Below are positions 8,739 through 16,225 of a DNA stretch of 41,519 nt, one piece after another. How positions within the stretch are numbered: position 1 is the first letter of the stretch; each line of letters starts with the position of its first letter. The notes beneath the pieces are model-generated. The model was not told the origin of the DNA. It worked only from the letters and a program-made list of their open reading frames with translations, and did not search any database. The position numbers were made by a program, and so were the translations under genes. This DNA is from an uncultured Prevotella sp. (GTDB lineage Bacteria > Bacteroidota > Bacteroidia > Bacteroidales > Bacteroidaceae): NCBI GenBank assembly GCA_944321645.1, contig CALUMB010000013.1, positions 1 to 41,519 on the forward strand. Reading direction: 5' to 3'.

Positions 8739-8896
8739 CAATGGGCGGGAAAGCAGTATTATGACATTCCGCAAGACGAGCCTTTGAAAACCCGCTTGTT
8801 GTATTTTGACTTGAAACGAAAGTGAGGTGATTGTTGTTAGTATCAACGGTTGCTGTTCTTCGCTTTCGTATTTTATTACAGCCTGTTGTTAATAGT

Positions 8897-9901
8897 TTAT
8901 TTACTGCCAATTAATCTCTCCACGGCTTCTGCTATGGTGGCAGCGGCGGTGGTCTTGCCGCCTTTTGTCACCAGAAATTCGGTGGGCGTCACTTCTATGC
9001 AGTCGGTGCCGGGGCGGGGTGGGGCGGCGGCTATGCCGTTGCGGCGCAGGGCTTTGGCAAGCATGGCGAGCCGGGTGCCTCGCTCCCCGGCCACGCCTAC
9101 GGAACGGGTGGGGGGCAGGCTGATGTTGAACAGGCCGGAGGCTGGGTCGAACTCAAGCCCGTCGTGGTTGAAAAACGCCGCAAGGCTGCCGTCGAGAGCA
9201 AGGTCTTCGGGCGACCCTATCGAGAGCCGCCCTCCCTTGCCCATCAGCCACAGCGTGTCGGCTGTCTGCAGTGCGAGGTCGAGGTCGTGGGTGGAGAGGA
9301 ACACCACCTTGCCCGTTTCGTGGGCTATCCGGTGTAGCAGCCGCATCATGTCGGCCTTGCTTGGATAGTCGAGGTAGGCCGTAGGCTCGTCGAGCATCAC
9401 CACGGGAGTGTCTTGCGCCAGTGCCTTGGCTATCATGGCTTTCTGCCTCTCGCCGTCGCTAAGCGTGGCGACGCGTCGCCGTGCCAGGCCGTCTATGCCC
9501 ACGGTGGCCATGGCTTCGGCGGCAGCCCGGCGGTCGCCAGCCGAAAAGCTGCCCCAGAAGCCTGTGTATGGCGACCGTCCGAGGCACACAAGCTCGCCTA
9601 CGGTCATGTTGGCTGCGTCGGGTTTTTCGGTGAGCACTATGGCCACCGTCCGCGCCATTTCCTTGGCTCCTATCGAGTCGATGTCGCGCCCGCAGATGCT
9701 GATGCTGCCCCCCAGCCTTGGCTGCGATGCCGAGAGCGTGCGCAGCAGCGTGGACTTGCCCGCCCCGTTAGGCCCTATGAGGCACGTCAGCCTGCCCCCG
9801 TCCACGGTTGCGCCGATGCCTCCGGCCACGGTCTTTGTTCCCCTCCTCGTCCGGTAGCCTATGGCGAGGCTGTCTGTCTTTATTTCGCTTTGCAATTTCA
9901 C
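8897..9901 (-). CDS. ABC transporter ATP-binding protein, FecE/BtuD-like
   Basis: This is the ATPase of an importer of the iron-siderophore/cobalamin type. I start it at the GTG at 9901, which overlaps the stop of the aldo/keto reductase (GTGA) and gives 334 residues; the frame stays open upstream, but that part only shadows the reductase. Walker A GPNGAGKST is at 43-51, the signature is LSDGE (147-151) instead of LSGGQ, Walker B VVMLDE at 167-172, and the switch histidine is H205 in STHDLD. Where a Q-loop glutamine is expected the sequence reads VLTEKP; I recall similar changes in Bacteroidetes relatives. About 110 residues follow the core, longer than classical FecE. No permease or binding protein lies beside it, so partners are encoded elsewhere. 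Confidence 0.85.
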   Translation of the reverse strand: MKLQSEIKTDSLAIGYRTRRGTKTVAGGIGATVDGGRLTCLIGPNGAGKSTLLRTLSASQPRLGGSISICGRDIDSIGAKEMARTVAIVLTEKPDAANMTVGELVCLGRSPYTGFWGSFSAGDRRAAAEAMATVGIDGLARRRVATLSDGERQKAMIAKALAQDTPVVMLDEPTAYLDYPSKADMMRLLHRIAHETGKVVFLSTHDLDLALQTADTLWLMGKGGRLSIGSPEDLALDGSLAAFFNHDGLEFDPASGLFNISLPPTRSVGVAGERGTRLAMLAKALRRNGIAAAPPRPGTDCIEVTPTEFLVTKGGKTTAAATIAEAVERLIGSK

Positions 9902-10869
9902 ACCTCCCCGTCGGCAAAGGGTTCGGCGCCTACGCACTTTAGGTTTTTGTCCAGCTGCTCGGTGCTGCTGGCTCCGATGAGCACCGACGTTACTGCCTTC
10001 TGGTGCAGCACCCATGCCAGTGCCATCTCTGCCAGTGTCTCGCCGCGGCTTTGTGCTATCGAGTTGAGCCTGCCGAGCCGTTGCAGCAGTTCGGGCGTCA
10101 GCACGTCGCTTTTTAGGAAGTGCTCGCGCGTCATGCGGCTGTCTGCCGGTATCCCGTTGAGGTAGCGGTCGGTGAGCAGGCCCTGCGCGAGCGGCGAGAA
10201 CGAAATGAACCCTATGCCCTTCGCCTCGCAATAGTCGGTGATGCCCTGCTCTTGCGGTGCGCGGTCGAGCAGGTTGAGCCTCCCCTGGTAGATGAGCAGC
10301 GGCGTGTCGCGCTCGCGCAGGTAGCCCTCGGCAAACTTCAGTGCTTCGAGCGGCCAGCGCGAGATGCCTATGTAGAGGGCCTTGCCGGAGCGCACTATGT
10401 CGACGAGGGCCTGCAGCGTCTCTTCAAGCGGCGTGTCGGGGTCGTAGCGGTGGCTGTAGAACAAGTCCACGTAGTCTATCTTCATGCGTTTGAGGCTTTG
10501 GTCAAGGCTTGCCATGAGGTACTTCCTTGATCCCCAGTTCCCGTATGGGCCGGGCCACATATCGTAGCCCGCCTTGGTGCTGATGAAGAGTTCGTCGCGG
10601 TAGGGCCGGAAGTCGTCGTCCATCAGCTGGCCCATGGTGAGTTCGGCCGAGCCGTAGGGCGGGCCGTAGTTGTTGGCCAGGTCGAAGTGTGTTATGCCGT
10701 GGTCGAAGGCGTATCGGGCAATTGCGCGGCTGCGCCCGTAGTAGTCTATGCCTCCGAAGTTGTGCCAGAAGCCGAGGCTCACCTTCGGCAGCAGCACCCC
10801 GCTGCGCCCGCAGCGGTTGTACTCCATGCCGTTTTCGTATCGTTTCTCGTCTGCTATGTATCTCTCCAT
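9898..10869 (-). CDS. Aldo/keto reductase, YghZ-like
   Basis: This NAD(P)H-dependent oxidoreductase of 323 residues belongs to the aldo/keto reductase superfamily, closest in pattern to YghZ (L-glyceraldehyde 3-phosphate reductase). The catalytic tetrad is visible: D63 and Y68 in HFDLANNYG, K99 in STKAGYD and H140 in LFYSHRYDPDTPLEETL. The sequence after the lysine (MWPGPYGNWGSRKYL) and the C-terminal LIGASSTEQLDKNL fit that subfamily. The substrate cannot be told from sequence. The gene is first of a two-gene unit: its stop overlaps the GTG start of the ABC ATPase by four bases. A -7 box lies at 10898-10905, just after the terminator of the upstream glycosyltransferase gene. Confidence 0.92.
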   Translation of the reverse strand: MERYIADEKRYENGMEYNRCGRSGVLLPKVSLGFWHNFGGIDYYGRSRAIARYAFDHGITHFDLANNYGPPYGSAELTMGQLMDDDFRPYRDELFISTKAGYDMWPGPYGNWGSRKYLMASLDQSLKRMKIDYVDLFYSHRYDPDTPLEETLQALVDIVRSGKALYIGISRWPLEALKFAEGYLRERDTPLLIYQGRLNLLDRAPQEQGITDYCEAKGIGFISFSPLAQGLLTDRYLNGIPADSRMTREHFLKSDVLTPELLQRLGRLNSIAQSRGETLAEMALAWVLHQKAVTSVLIGASSTEQLDKNLKCVGAEPFADGEV

Positions 10870-10897
10870 CGTTGCTTTGTTTTTGTCTTCCTGTGCG

Positions 10898-10905
10898 CAA
10901 ATATA
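10898..10905 (-). promoter_or_regulatory. -7 box for the aldo/keto reductase-ABC ATPase pair
   Basis: Minus-strand TATATTTG lies 28 bases upstream of the reductase start, immediately after the upstream terminator. No -33 TTG was found at normal spacing because the hairpin occupies that place. Confidence 0.55.
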
Positions 10906-10941
10906 CGAAAAACTCCCCGTACTGCCGCAGTACGGGGAGTT
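10906..10941 (-). terminator. Strong intrinsic terminator of the GT2 gene
   Basis: A perfect 14-base inverted repeat (10911-10924 and 10928-10941, loop of three) is followed on the minus strand by TTTTTC. It lies 16 bases beyond the stop of the glycosyltransferase at 10957 and separates it from the reductase promoter. Confidence 0.9.
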
Positions 10942-10956
10942 AAATATGTTTGCATT

Positions 10957-11982
10957 TCAGCGTTTTAGTGGGTGTGTAAGTTTCCAAGTGAGCAGCGAAA
11001 CATAGTATGCTGTCCAAGTGTTCTTTTTTATCCAGTACCTATAATAATATTTTTTGAACAGCCGGTTACTTATATTATGCTTTTTGAGACCTCCAATTAT
11101 TTTTGATACCAATGCATAATCTTTGCGGCTTATAAACCTTTTGCCAAACAGACTTTCAATGAAAATGTCTGTGGCTTCACTTACGAAGCGTTTTCTGTTG
11201 GCATTTATCGCTTCATTGCTTGTTTTGTTCTTATCCATGTACTCAAGCATTTTTGCGAGCACGGTTGCTATGTGCGTGAGGTTTCGCCTTACCGACCGCC
11301 TGTCGGTGCTGCTTCCCGGCCTTGCCAGGCGGTAGTGGTAGAGCTTCAGGTTGAACATTACGAGCGTGTTGGTGTGGTCCAGCGGCACGAGGCAATATAG
11401 CAGGTCGGTGTAGCAGATGCCTTCGGGCAGGCGCAGGTTTGCCTTGCGCAGTATGCCGGTCTTGTAGGTCATGCTGTGCATGTTGAACTCGCAGCCCGAC
11501 GAGTGTTCCCTTATCACGAACTCCCTGGCATCGTAAACGCGGTCGTACTCTATGCCTTCGATGTGGCTTGCGGTTAGTATTTGCTTGCCGTCGAAGGTTG
11601 TCTCCACTTCCACCCTGCGCGTCACCACGAGGTCGGCGTCGCAGCTTTCGAGCTTGTCTATGAAGGCCTCGAGTGCGGCGGTGTCCATCCAGTCGTCGGC
11701 GTCGAGTATCCTGAAGTACCTGCCGGCGGCAATTTCCAGCGCGGCGTTTATGCACGAGCCGTAGTGTCCGTTTGGCTTGTCTATCACTTTCACCACGTCA
11801 GGCAGCCTTTCCTCGTAGCCTCTGGCTATCTTGAGGGTACCGTCCTTGCTGCCGTCGTTTACGATTATGATTTCCGCTTTGCATATATTTCGCGCGTTCA
11901 CGAGCGAGTCCAAGCCCTTTTCCATGTACGCCTCCATGTTGTATGCTGGCATTACGATGGACACTTGCTTTTGGTTTGCCAT
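10957..11982 (-). CDS. Glycosyltransferase family 2
   Basis: This 341-residue GT-A fold enzyme should transfer a sugar from a nucleotide donor to a surface glycan precursor. The N-terminal signature VSIVMPAYNMEAYMEKGLDS, the nucleotide-binding VNDGSKDGT (41-49) and the metal-binding DADD at 94-97 are typical; a basic C-terminus (KYYYRYWIKKNTW) may lie at the membrane. Donor and acceptor are unknown. It is divergent from the GT4 gene at 12240, and the region between them carries inverted repeats flanking a promoter that currently points away from this gene. I find no TAnnTTTG box reading toward it, so in this DNA orientation it may be silent. A strong terminator follows. Confidence 0.93.
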   Translation of the reverse strand: MANQKQVSIVMPAYNMEAYMEKGLDSLVNARNICKAEIIIVNDGSKDGTLKIARGYEERLPDVVKVIDKPNGHYGSCINAALEIAAGRYFRILDADDWMDTAALEAFIDKLESCDADLVVTRRVEVETTFDGKQILTASHIEGIEYDRVYDAREFVIREHSSGCEFNMHSMTYKTGILRKANLRLPEGICYTDLLYCLVPLDHTNTLVMFNLKLYHYRLARPGSSTDRRSVRRNLTHIATVLAKMLEYMDKNKTSNEAINANRKRFVSEATDIFIESLFGKRFISRKDYALVSKIIGGLKKHNISNRLFKKYYYRYWIKKNTWTAYYVSLLTWKLTHPLKR

Positions 11983-12007
11983 TGCTTTGAGTTTTGGTTA
12001 GGGGTGG

Positions 12008-12032
12008 TACGTCTCTTGCTAAGAGACGGTAT
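12008..12032. repeat. Left inverted repeat flanking a promoter segment
   Basis: Bases 12012-12032 are the exact reverse complement of 12191-12211 (21 of 21), and four more outer bases match at two positions. Each arm is also internally dyadic (TCTCTT-GCT-AAGAGA). The central GCT and the flanking CGGTAT are asymmetric and fix the inverted orientation. Confidence 0.85.
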
Positions 12033-12153
12033 AACGCCATAACTAATTAGAAACCAGTCATATATACAACATTTTGGCTTGAAGTTTGAAAACATCTGTA
12101 CTGTTTTGCTAAACAAAGTGAAGAAGATTTGAAAATAATTCAATATAAAATCC

Positions 12154-12182
12154 TTTGATATTGGTTTTTTTCCTTAATTTTG
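12154..12182 (+). promoter_or_regulatory. Promoter within a candidate invertible segment, now facing the GT4 gene
   Basis: TTTG at 12154-12157 and TAATTTTG at 12175-12182 (17 bases apart) form a plausible Bacteroidetes promoter, 57 bases before the GT4 start at 12240. It lies inside the 158-bp segment 12033-12190 bounded by the inverted repeats. If the segment inverted, the box would fall at 12048-12041 on the minus strand, 58 bases before the GT2 start at 11982. Confidence 0.6.
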
Positions 12183-12190
12183 CAAGCAAA

Positions 12191-12215
12191 ATACCGTCTC
12201 TTAGCAAGAGATGCA
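12191..12215. repeat. Right inverted repeat flanking a promoter segment
   Basis: Partner of 12008-12032, in opposite orientation, lying in the untranslated leader of the GT4 gene. The two repeats are nearly equidistant from the two divergent start codons (49 and 50 bases). The hairpin has no U-tract, so it is not an ordinary terminator. Confidence 0.85.
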
Positions 12216-12239
12216 CAATAAAAACATTTTGCCTTAGCG

Positions 12240-13628
12240 ATGAAAATATTGTATTACAATTGGACACCGTTGGAAAAGAAAAAAGAGGGTGGTGGCGTAG
12301 CTGTATATATGAGAAACCTTTTGGATTATCTCCAAAGGAGCGATTTAGGGCTTGATGTCACGTTCATGTCTTCGGGATATTATTACGATGGAGGCGACAG
12401 ACCTTACATCAGAAAAGAGAAGGATATGTATGGAGCAAGCGTTTTTTCCATTGTGAACTCCCCAATAATAGCTCCGCAAGGCTTTCCTGAAAGTGTTTTC
12501 GCAAAATGCTCTTCCGGCGGTGGCATTGTCAATGTTTTCAAGCAATTCTTGGACGAAACAGGGCCATACGACATCATACACTTTAATTCCTTTGAGGGAA
12601 TATCGGCGAAAGTGTTGGAGCTTAAGGAATGTTTCAGCCAAACGAAATTCATCCACAGTATGCACGACTATGGCATATTATGTCCCAAAGTGCAGTTTTG
12701 GACGCTGAGCGGTACCAATTGCGTGACTGACAAAGACCATCCGTTGTGCAAGGACTGCGTAAAGGTTAACCAGCGGCAGCCGATGTTTCTCAATAAATAT
12801 TTTCGCCCTTCGTCGCCATCTTCCAAGAAAACGCATAATTTGAAGCGGGTGGTGCTTAAGTGGACGCGGTCGTTTGCCAAGAGGTCATATTGGTTCTACA
12901 ACCGTGAGTCGCACTCCGAGGCTACCTATTCCGAATTTAGGAAAACCAACGTGGATTGCATAAACGAATATGCCGACGCGGAGTTGGTAGTGTCGAGGCG
13001 TGTCGGCGAGATAGCGCAGATGTATGGGATAAATAAGGAAAAGATTCGCCTTTCGTACATTGGGACAAAGTTTGCCGACTCGCAGCTTGGCCATTGCCGT
13101 AGCAATGGCGGCGATTTCACGCTGCTTTACATGGGGTATATGCTTAAGGCAAAGGGGTTTTACAGTTATTTGAGTGCCTTGGAGACGTTAGATGAAAGTG
13201 TGGCCGCAAACATACGCCTTAAGTTCGCCTCCCGCATTTCAGACAAGTCGGCATATCGCAGGGTGCTTGCCTTGAAGCGAAAGTTCAAGGGCGTGACGTT
13301 TCATAACGGTTACACCCATGCTGATTTTCCCAAAATAATGGATGGTGTGAGCTTAGGCGTGGTACCTCCGCTATGGGAGGACAACCTGCCGCAGGTGGCG
13401 TTGGAGATGATTGCAAACGGAATACCTGTGCTGGCGAGCGGAAATGGCGGTGCGCATGAGTTGAACGCTCACCCTATGTTCAAGTTCGACGGGCTGGAAG
13501 ACCTTAAGGGAAAGATAGCGGCTATATCGAAAGACAGGTCTTATTTGGAAGATTATTGGAACTTCGCCGTGAGGCTTACCACGATGGAAGAGCACGTAGG
13601 GCAGCTTCTGGATATCTATAAATCGTGA
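12240..13628 (+). CDS. Glycosyltransferase, GT4-like (group 1)
   Basis: The protein has 462 residues and a GT-B layout. The N-terminus MKILYYNWTPLEKKKEGGGV carries the glycine-rich acceptor-side loop, GPYDIIHFNS (about 108-117) and FIHSMHDYGILCP resemble the first Rossmann domain of sugar transferases, and GVVPPLWEDNLPQVALEMI near residues 370-390 is the donor-binding E-x7-E region of GT4 enzymes. A cysteine-rich stretch (C..C..C) near 150-180 is unusual but known in this group. It probably builds a surface polysaccharide with the neighbouring GT2 and the galactofuranose enzyme Glf. The gene is noticeably more AT-rich than its GC-rich neighbours, a common sign of exchange in glycan loci. It is read from the promoter inside the candidate invertible segment and ends at a long hairpin. 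Confidence 0.88.
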   Translation: MKILYYNWTPLEKKKEGGGVAVYMRNLLDYLQRSDLGLDVTFMSSGYYYDGGDRPYIRKEKDMYGASVFSIVNSPIIAPQGFPESVFAKCSSGGGIVNVFKQFLDETGPYDIIHFNSFEGISAKVLELKECFSQTKFIHSMHDYGILCPKVQFWTLSGTNCVTDKDHPLCKDCVKVNQRQPMFLNKYFRPSSPSSKKTHNLKRVVLKWTRSFAKRSYWFYNRESHSEATYSEFRKTNVDCINEYADAELVVSRRVGEIAQMYGINKEKIRLSYIGTKFADSQLGHCRSNGGDFTLLYMGYMLKAKGFYSYLSALETLDESVAANIRLKFASRISDKSAYRRVLALKRKFKGVTFHNGYTHADFPKIMDGVSLGVVPPLWEDNLPQVALEMIANGIPVLASGNGGAHELNAHPMFKFDGLEDLKGKIAAISKDRSYLEDYWNFAVRLTTMEEHVGQLLDIYKS

Positions 13629-13656
13629 TTATAGCCCGGTTTTGGGTTTTTGAAAT

Positions 13657-13725
13657 ACTGCCCGCATCCAATTTTGTTACGGCAAGAATAATGCCGTGAC
13701 AATCGTGGATGCGGGCAGTTTTTTG
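13657..13725. terminator. Long bidirectional hairpin terminator
   Basis: A perfect 14-base inverted repeat (13657-13670 and 13706-13719) encloses a second imperfect 14-base stem, giving one hairpin of about 63 bases with a 7-base loop, followed by TTTTTTG on the plus strand. It lies between the convergent GT4 and glf genes and can serve both. Confidence 0.85.
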
Positions 13726-13760
13726 TGTTGTCGCATTGCTGTGGTTGGCGGTTTTTTCCG

Positions 13761-14897
13761 TCACACCTCCGTTGCGAGCACTCGCTCTACGATGGGCGCC
13801 ATGTCGTAGTACTTGTATTCGGCCAGCCTTCCGCCGAAGATGGTGTGCCGCTGTGCGTCGGCCAGTGCTTTGTATTGCAGGTAGATGCCGTTGTTGCGGC
13901 TGTCGTTGATGGGGTAGTATGGCTCCATGCCGTCGCGCCACTCGGTGGAATATTCGCGCGAGATGACTGTCTTTGGGCATTGGTAGACCTCGTCGCCGAA
14001 CATCTCGAAGTGCTTGTGCTCTATCACTCTGGTGAAAGGCACGCCGGCGTCGGTGTAGTTCACCACGGCGTTGCCCTGGTAGTTGGGCGTGTCTATCACC
14101 TCCTGCTCGAAGCCCACCGTGCGGTATTCGAGCTTGCCGAAGCGGTAGCCGAAGTACTCGTCTATCTTCCCGGTGAACACAATCCTGTCGGCCATGCCCT
14201 CCCAGTGCTCCCGGTCGGCGAAGAAGTCGGCGCCGGTGATCACCTCCGTGCCGCAGAGCAGCCCGTCTGTCAGCCTGTTGTAGCCGCCGATGGGTATGCC
14301 CTGGTATGCGTCGTTGAAGTAGTTGTTGTCGAAGGTTAGCCTCACGGGCAGCCTCTTTATTATGAACGCCGGCAGCTCCGAGCACTTGCGGCCCCACTGC
14401 TTCTCGGTGTAGCCCTTTATGAGCCGTTCGTAGATGTCGCGGCCCACGAGGCACAGGGCCTGCTCCTCCATGTTGCGCGGCTCGTCTATGCCAGCCTTCT
14501 GCATGGCTTCCACGGCCTCGCGGCGTTGGCCTTCGATGGCGGCCAGGGCCTCTTGTGGCGTGGCCGCGCCCCACATCTGGTAGAACGTGTTCATGTTGAA
14601 CGGCAGGTTGTAGAGCCTGCCCTTGTAGTTGGCCACCGGTGAGTTGGTGTATCGGTTGAACTCCACTATGGAGTTGACGAACCGCCACACCTCCCTGTTT
14701 GACGTGTGGAATATGTGTGCGCCGTACTTGTGCACGTTGATGCCTTCCACGCGCTCGCAGTAGAGGTTGCCGCCCGCGTGGCCGCGCTTGTCTATCACGA
14801 GGCAGCGGCGGCCTGCCTGCCGCGCCTTGTAGGCGAACGTTGAGCCGAACAGGCCCGCGCCCACGATTAGGTAGTCGTAGTGCTTGTGGTTTGTCAT
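13761..14897 (-). CDS. glf: UDP-galactopyranose mutase
   Basis: Glf converts UDP-galactopyranose to UDP-galactofuranose with reduced FAD, supplying galactofuranose for surface glycans. I start it at the ATG at 14897 (378 residues, MTNHKHYDYLIVGAGLFGST); the frame stays open upstream but only shadows the phosphatase gene. The FAD-binding GAGLFG is at 13-18, HKYGAHIFHTSN follows, and FNRYTNSPVANYKGRLYNLP, IKGYTEKQWG, TGKIDEYFGYRFGKLEYR and the C-terminal FGGRLAEYKYYDM are all hallmarks of bacterial Glf. It is the last of three genes whose stops and starts overlap by four bases. It lies next to GT2 and GT4 genes, so galactofuranose is probably used in the glycan made here. Confidence 0.97.
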   Translation of the reverse strand: MTNHKHYDYLIVGAGLFGSTFAYKARQAGRRCLVIDKRGHAGGNLYCERVEGINVHKYGAHIFHTSNREVWRFVNSIVEFNRYTNSPVANYKGRLYNLPFNMNTFYQMWGAATPQEALAAIEGQRREAVEAMQKAGIDEPRNMEEQALCLVGRDIYERLIKGYTEKQWGRKCSELPAFIIKRLPVRLTFDNNYFNDAYQGIPIGGYNRLTDGLLCGTEVITGADFFADREHWEGMADRIVFTGKIDEYFGYRFGKLEYRTVGFEQEVIDTPNYQGNAVVNYTDAGVPFTRVIEHKHFEMFGDEVYQCPKTVISREYSTEWRDGMEPYYPINDSRNNGIYLQYKALADAQRHTIFGGRLAEYKYYDMAPIVERVLATEV

Positions 14898-16225
14898 TTG
14901 TTCTCCTTGGCTTGTTTGGTTTTGTTGTCTGCCGTCGCGGCTCCGCCCCCAATCCTGCCGAGCAGGTAGCGGCGCACGTCGCTCCATCTGTAATACGTGC
15001 CTTTGGCGGCCTTTATGGGCAGCGTGGCCTCGTTTTCGTTGAGCAGCAGCTTCACGAGCGGGTCGGTGTCCGCCGGGCTTTTGCGGTAGAACACCATCTG
15101 CACGTTGCCCCCCATGGGGAACACGCGGTAGTCCACCCATCCCTTGCGGTCGAGTTTTGCTATGTCGTCGGTGGCCAGCCCGTAGCCGTCAAGCCCCATC
15201 AGGCACACCAGCGGCAGCAGCACCGTCTCGTGGCCGAAGCGCAGCGACGCCGAGGGGTGGGGCAGCCGTATGCAGCTGTCGGCCTCTTCCACCATGCGCC
15301 TGAGCAGCGTGGCCTGCGTGAGGGGCTGCCGCCCGCCGCCCATGGGGCAGTTGCCGTAGGCGATGTACCACGCGGCGTTCTTGCATAGCCAGTTGGCGTA
15401 GACGGCGTTGTCGTCGAACAGGTCGTAGAAGGTCACGTTATACCGCGCCCGGCTGTTCTGCGTGGCCGAGGCGAGGCGGAAGAGCCTGTCGTTGAGCCGG
15501 CGCATCGGCACGTGCTCCCTGGCGTACTCCATGTCGCCGAACAGCCGCCGCACCACCTTCACCGTGTCCACCATGCGGTCGTAAAGCCCCTGCCAAGCCT
15601 CTCTCGCGGCCGGTGTCCACGCGCTTTGCGACGGCGCGGCGTTGGCGTGGTTCATGTATACCATGTCGTGCTGGCTTGCGTCGTGGCTCACGCTTAGCGC
15701 CGGGTTGAGCCGCAGCAGCTCTTGCAGCTCCTCCTCCATGGAGAGGATGCAGCGTATCACCACCGTGCTGCGGGCATCGACGTGCGACCCCTCGGCGAAC
15801 ACTTCCGGGAAGCGTTCGTACATCCTGCGGGCTATGCCGCGGTGCTGGCGGAAGCCCACCTCGGTCAGTTCGCCCAGCCTCCCGTCGGCCTCGGCCTTCA
15901 TCCACCTGATGCGCCGCAGCACGTCGCGGCCCAGCGTGGTGAGCTTGCCGAGGCTGTCGGCCCGCTCCAGGATGCGCAGCGGCTCGTCGTATTCCTCGCT
16001 CCCTATCAGGAAGCGCGAGCCGTGGCGGCCATAGTGGCTTATGTAGAATGGCCTGAGGCTGTCTGGCGCGGGCGTCAGTGCCTTGCGTGGCGAAGGCCCC
16101 GGGTAGGCCAGGTAGTTGCTTGCCGAGAGGCGTATGTCGGCCTTGAAGGCCTGCTTGGGCGGTTGCGCCGGGGCGAGCGTGGCAGCGGCTATGGCGGCTA
16201 TGGCCAGTGTCAGTTTCAGTCTCAT
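14894..16225 (-). CDS. Histidine acid phosphatase, MINPP/phytase-like, exported
   Basis: This 443-residue protein begins with a signal peptide (MRLKLTLAIAAIAAATLAPA) and so acts in the periplasm or beyond. The histidine-phosphatase signature RHGSR is at 67-71 (nucleophile H68), and the distal acid motif is GHET with H332-E333, as in branch-2 histidine acid phosphatases and the inositol polyphosphate phosphatases (MINPP) of Bacteroides. The likely substrate is therefore inositol phosphates or other phosphomonoesters; this is family inference. Translation is coupled to the preceding GNAT-nitrilase gene and to glf downstream by ATGA overlaps, although the three activities have no obvious metabolic link. 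The overlaps argue for co-expression, not for a common pathway. Confidence 0.88.
   Translation of the reverse strand: MRLKLTLAIAAIAAATLAPAQPPKQAFKADIRLSASNYLAYPGPSPRKALTPAPDSLRPFYISHYGRHGSRFLIGSEEYDEPLRILERADSLGKLTTLGRDVLRRIRWMKAEADGRLGELTEVGFRQHRGIARRMYERFPEVFAEGSHVDARSTVVIRCILSMEEELQELLRLNPALSVSHDASQHDMVYMNHANAAPSQSAWTPAAREAWQGLYDRMVDTVKVVRRLFGDMEYAREHVPMRRLNDRLFRLASATQNSRARYNVTFYDLFDDNAVYANWLCKNAAWYIAYGNCPMGGGRQPLTQATLLRRMVEEADSCIRLPHPSASLRFGHETVLLPLVCLMGLDGYGLATDDIAKLDRKGWVDYRVFPMGGNVQMVFYRKSPADTDPLVKLLLNENEATLPIKAAKGTYYRWSDVRRYLLGRIGGGAATADNKTKQAKENK

Noticed and set aside
12008-12028. Hairpin as an ordinary terminator
   Set aside because: No U-tract follows on either strand, it sits before start codons, and an inverted copy lies on the other side of the promoter.
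14898-15140. N-terminal extension of glf
   Set aside because: The 81 extra residues are Arg/Gly-rich shadow of the phosphatase gene; the ATG at 14897 gives the standard Glf start and a four-base overlap.
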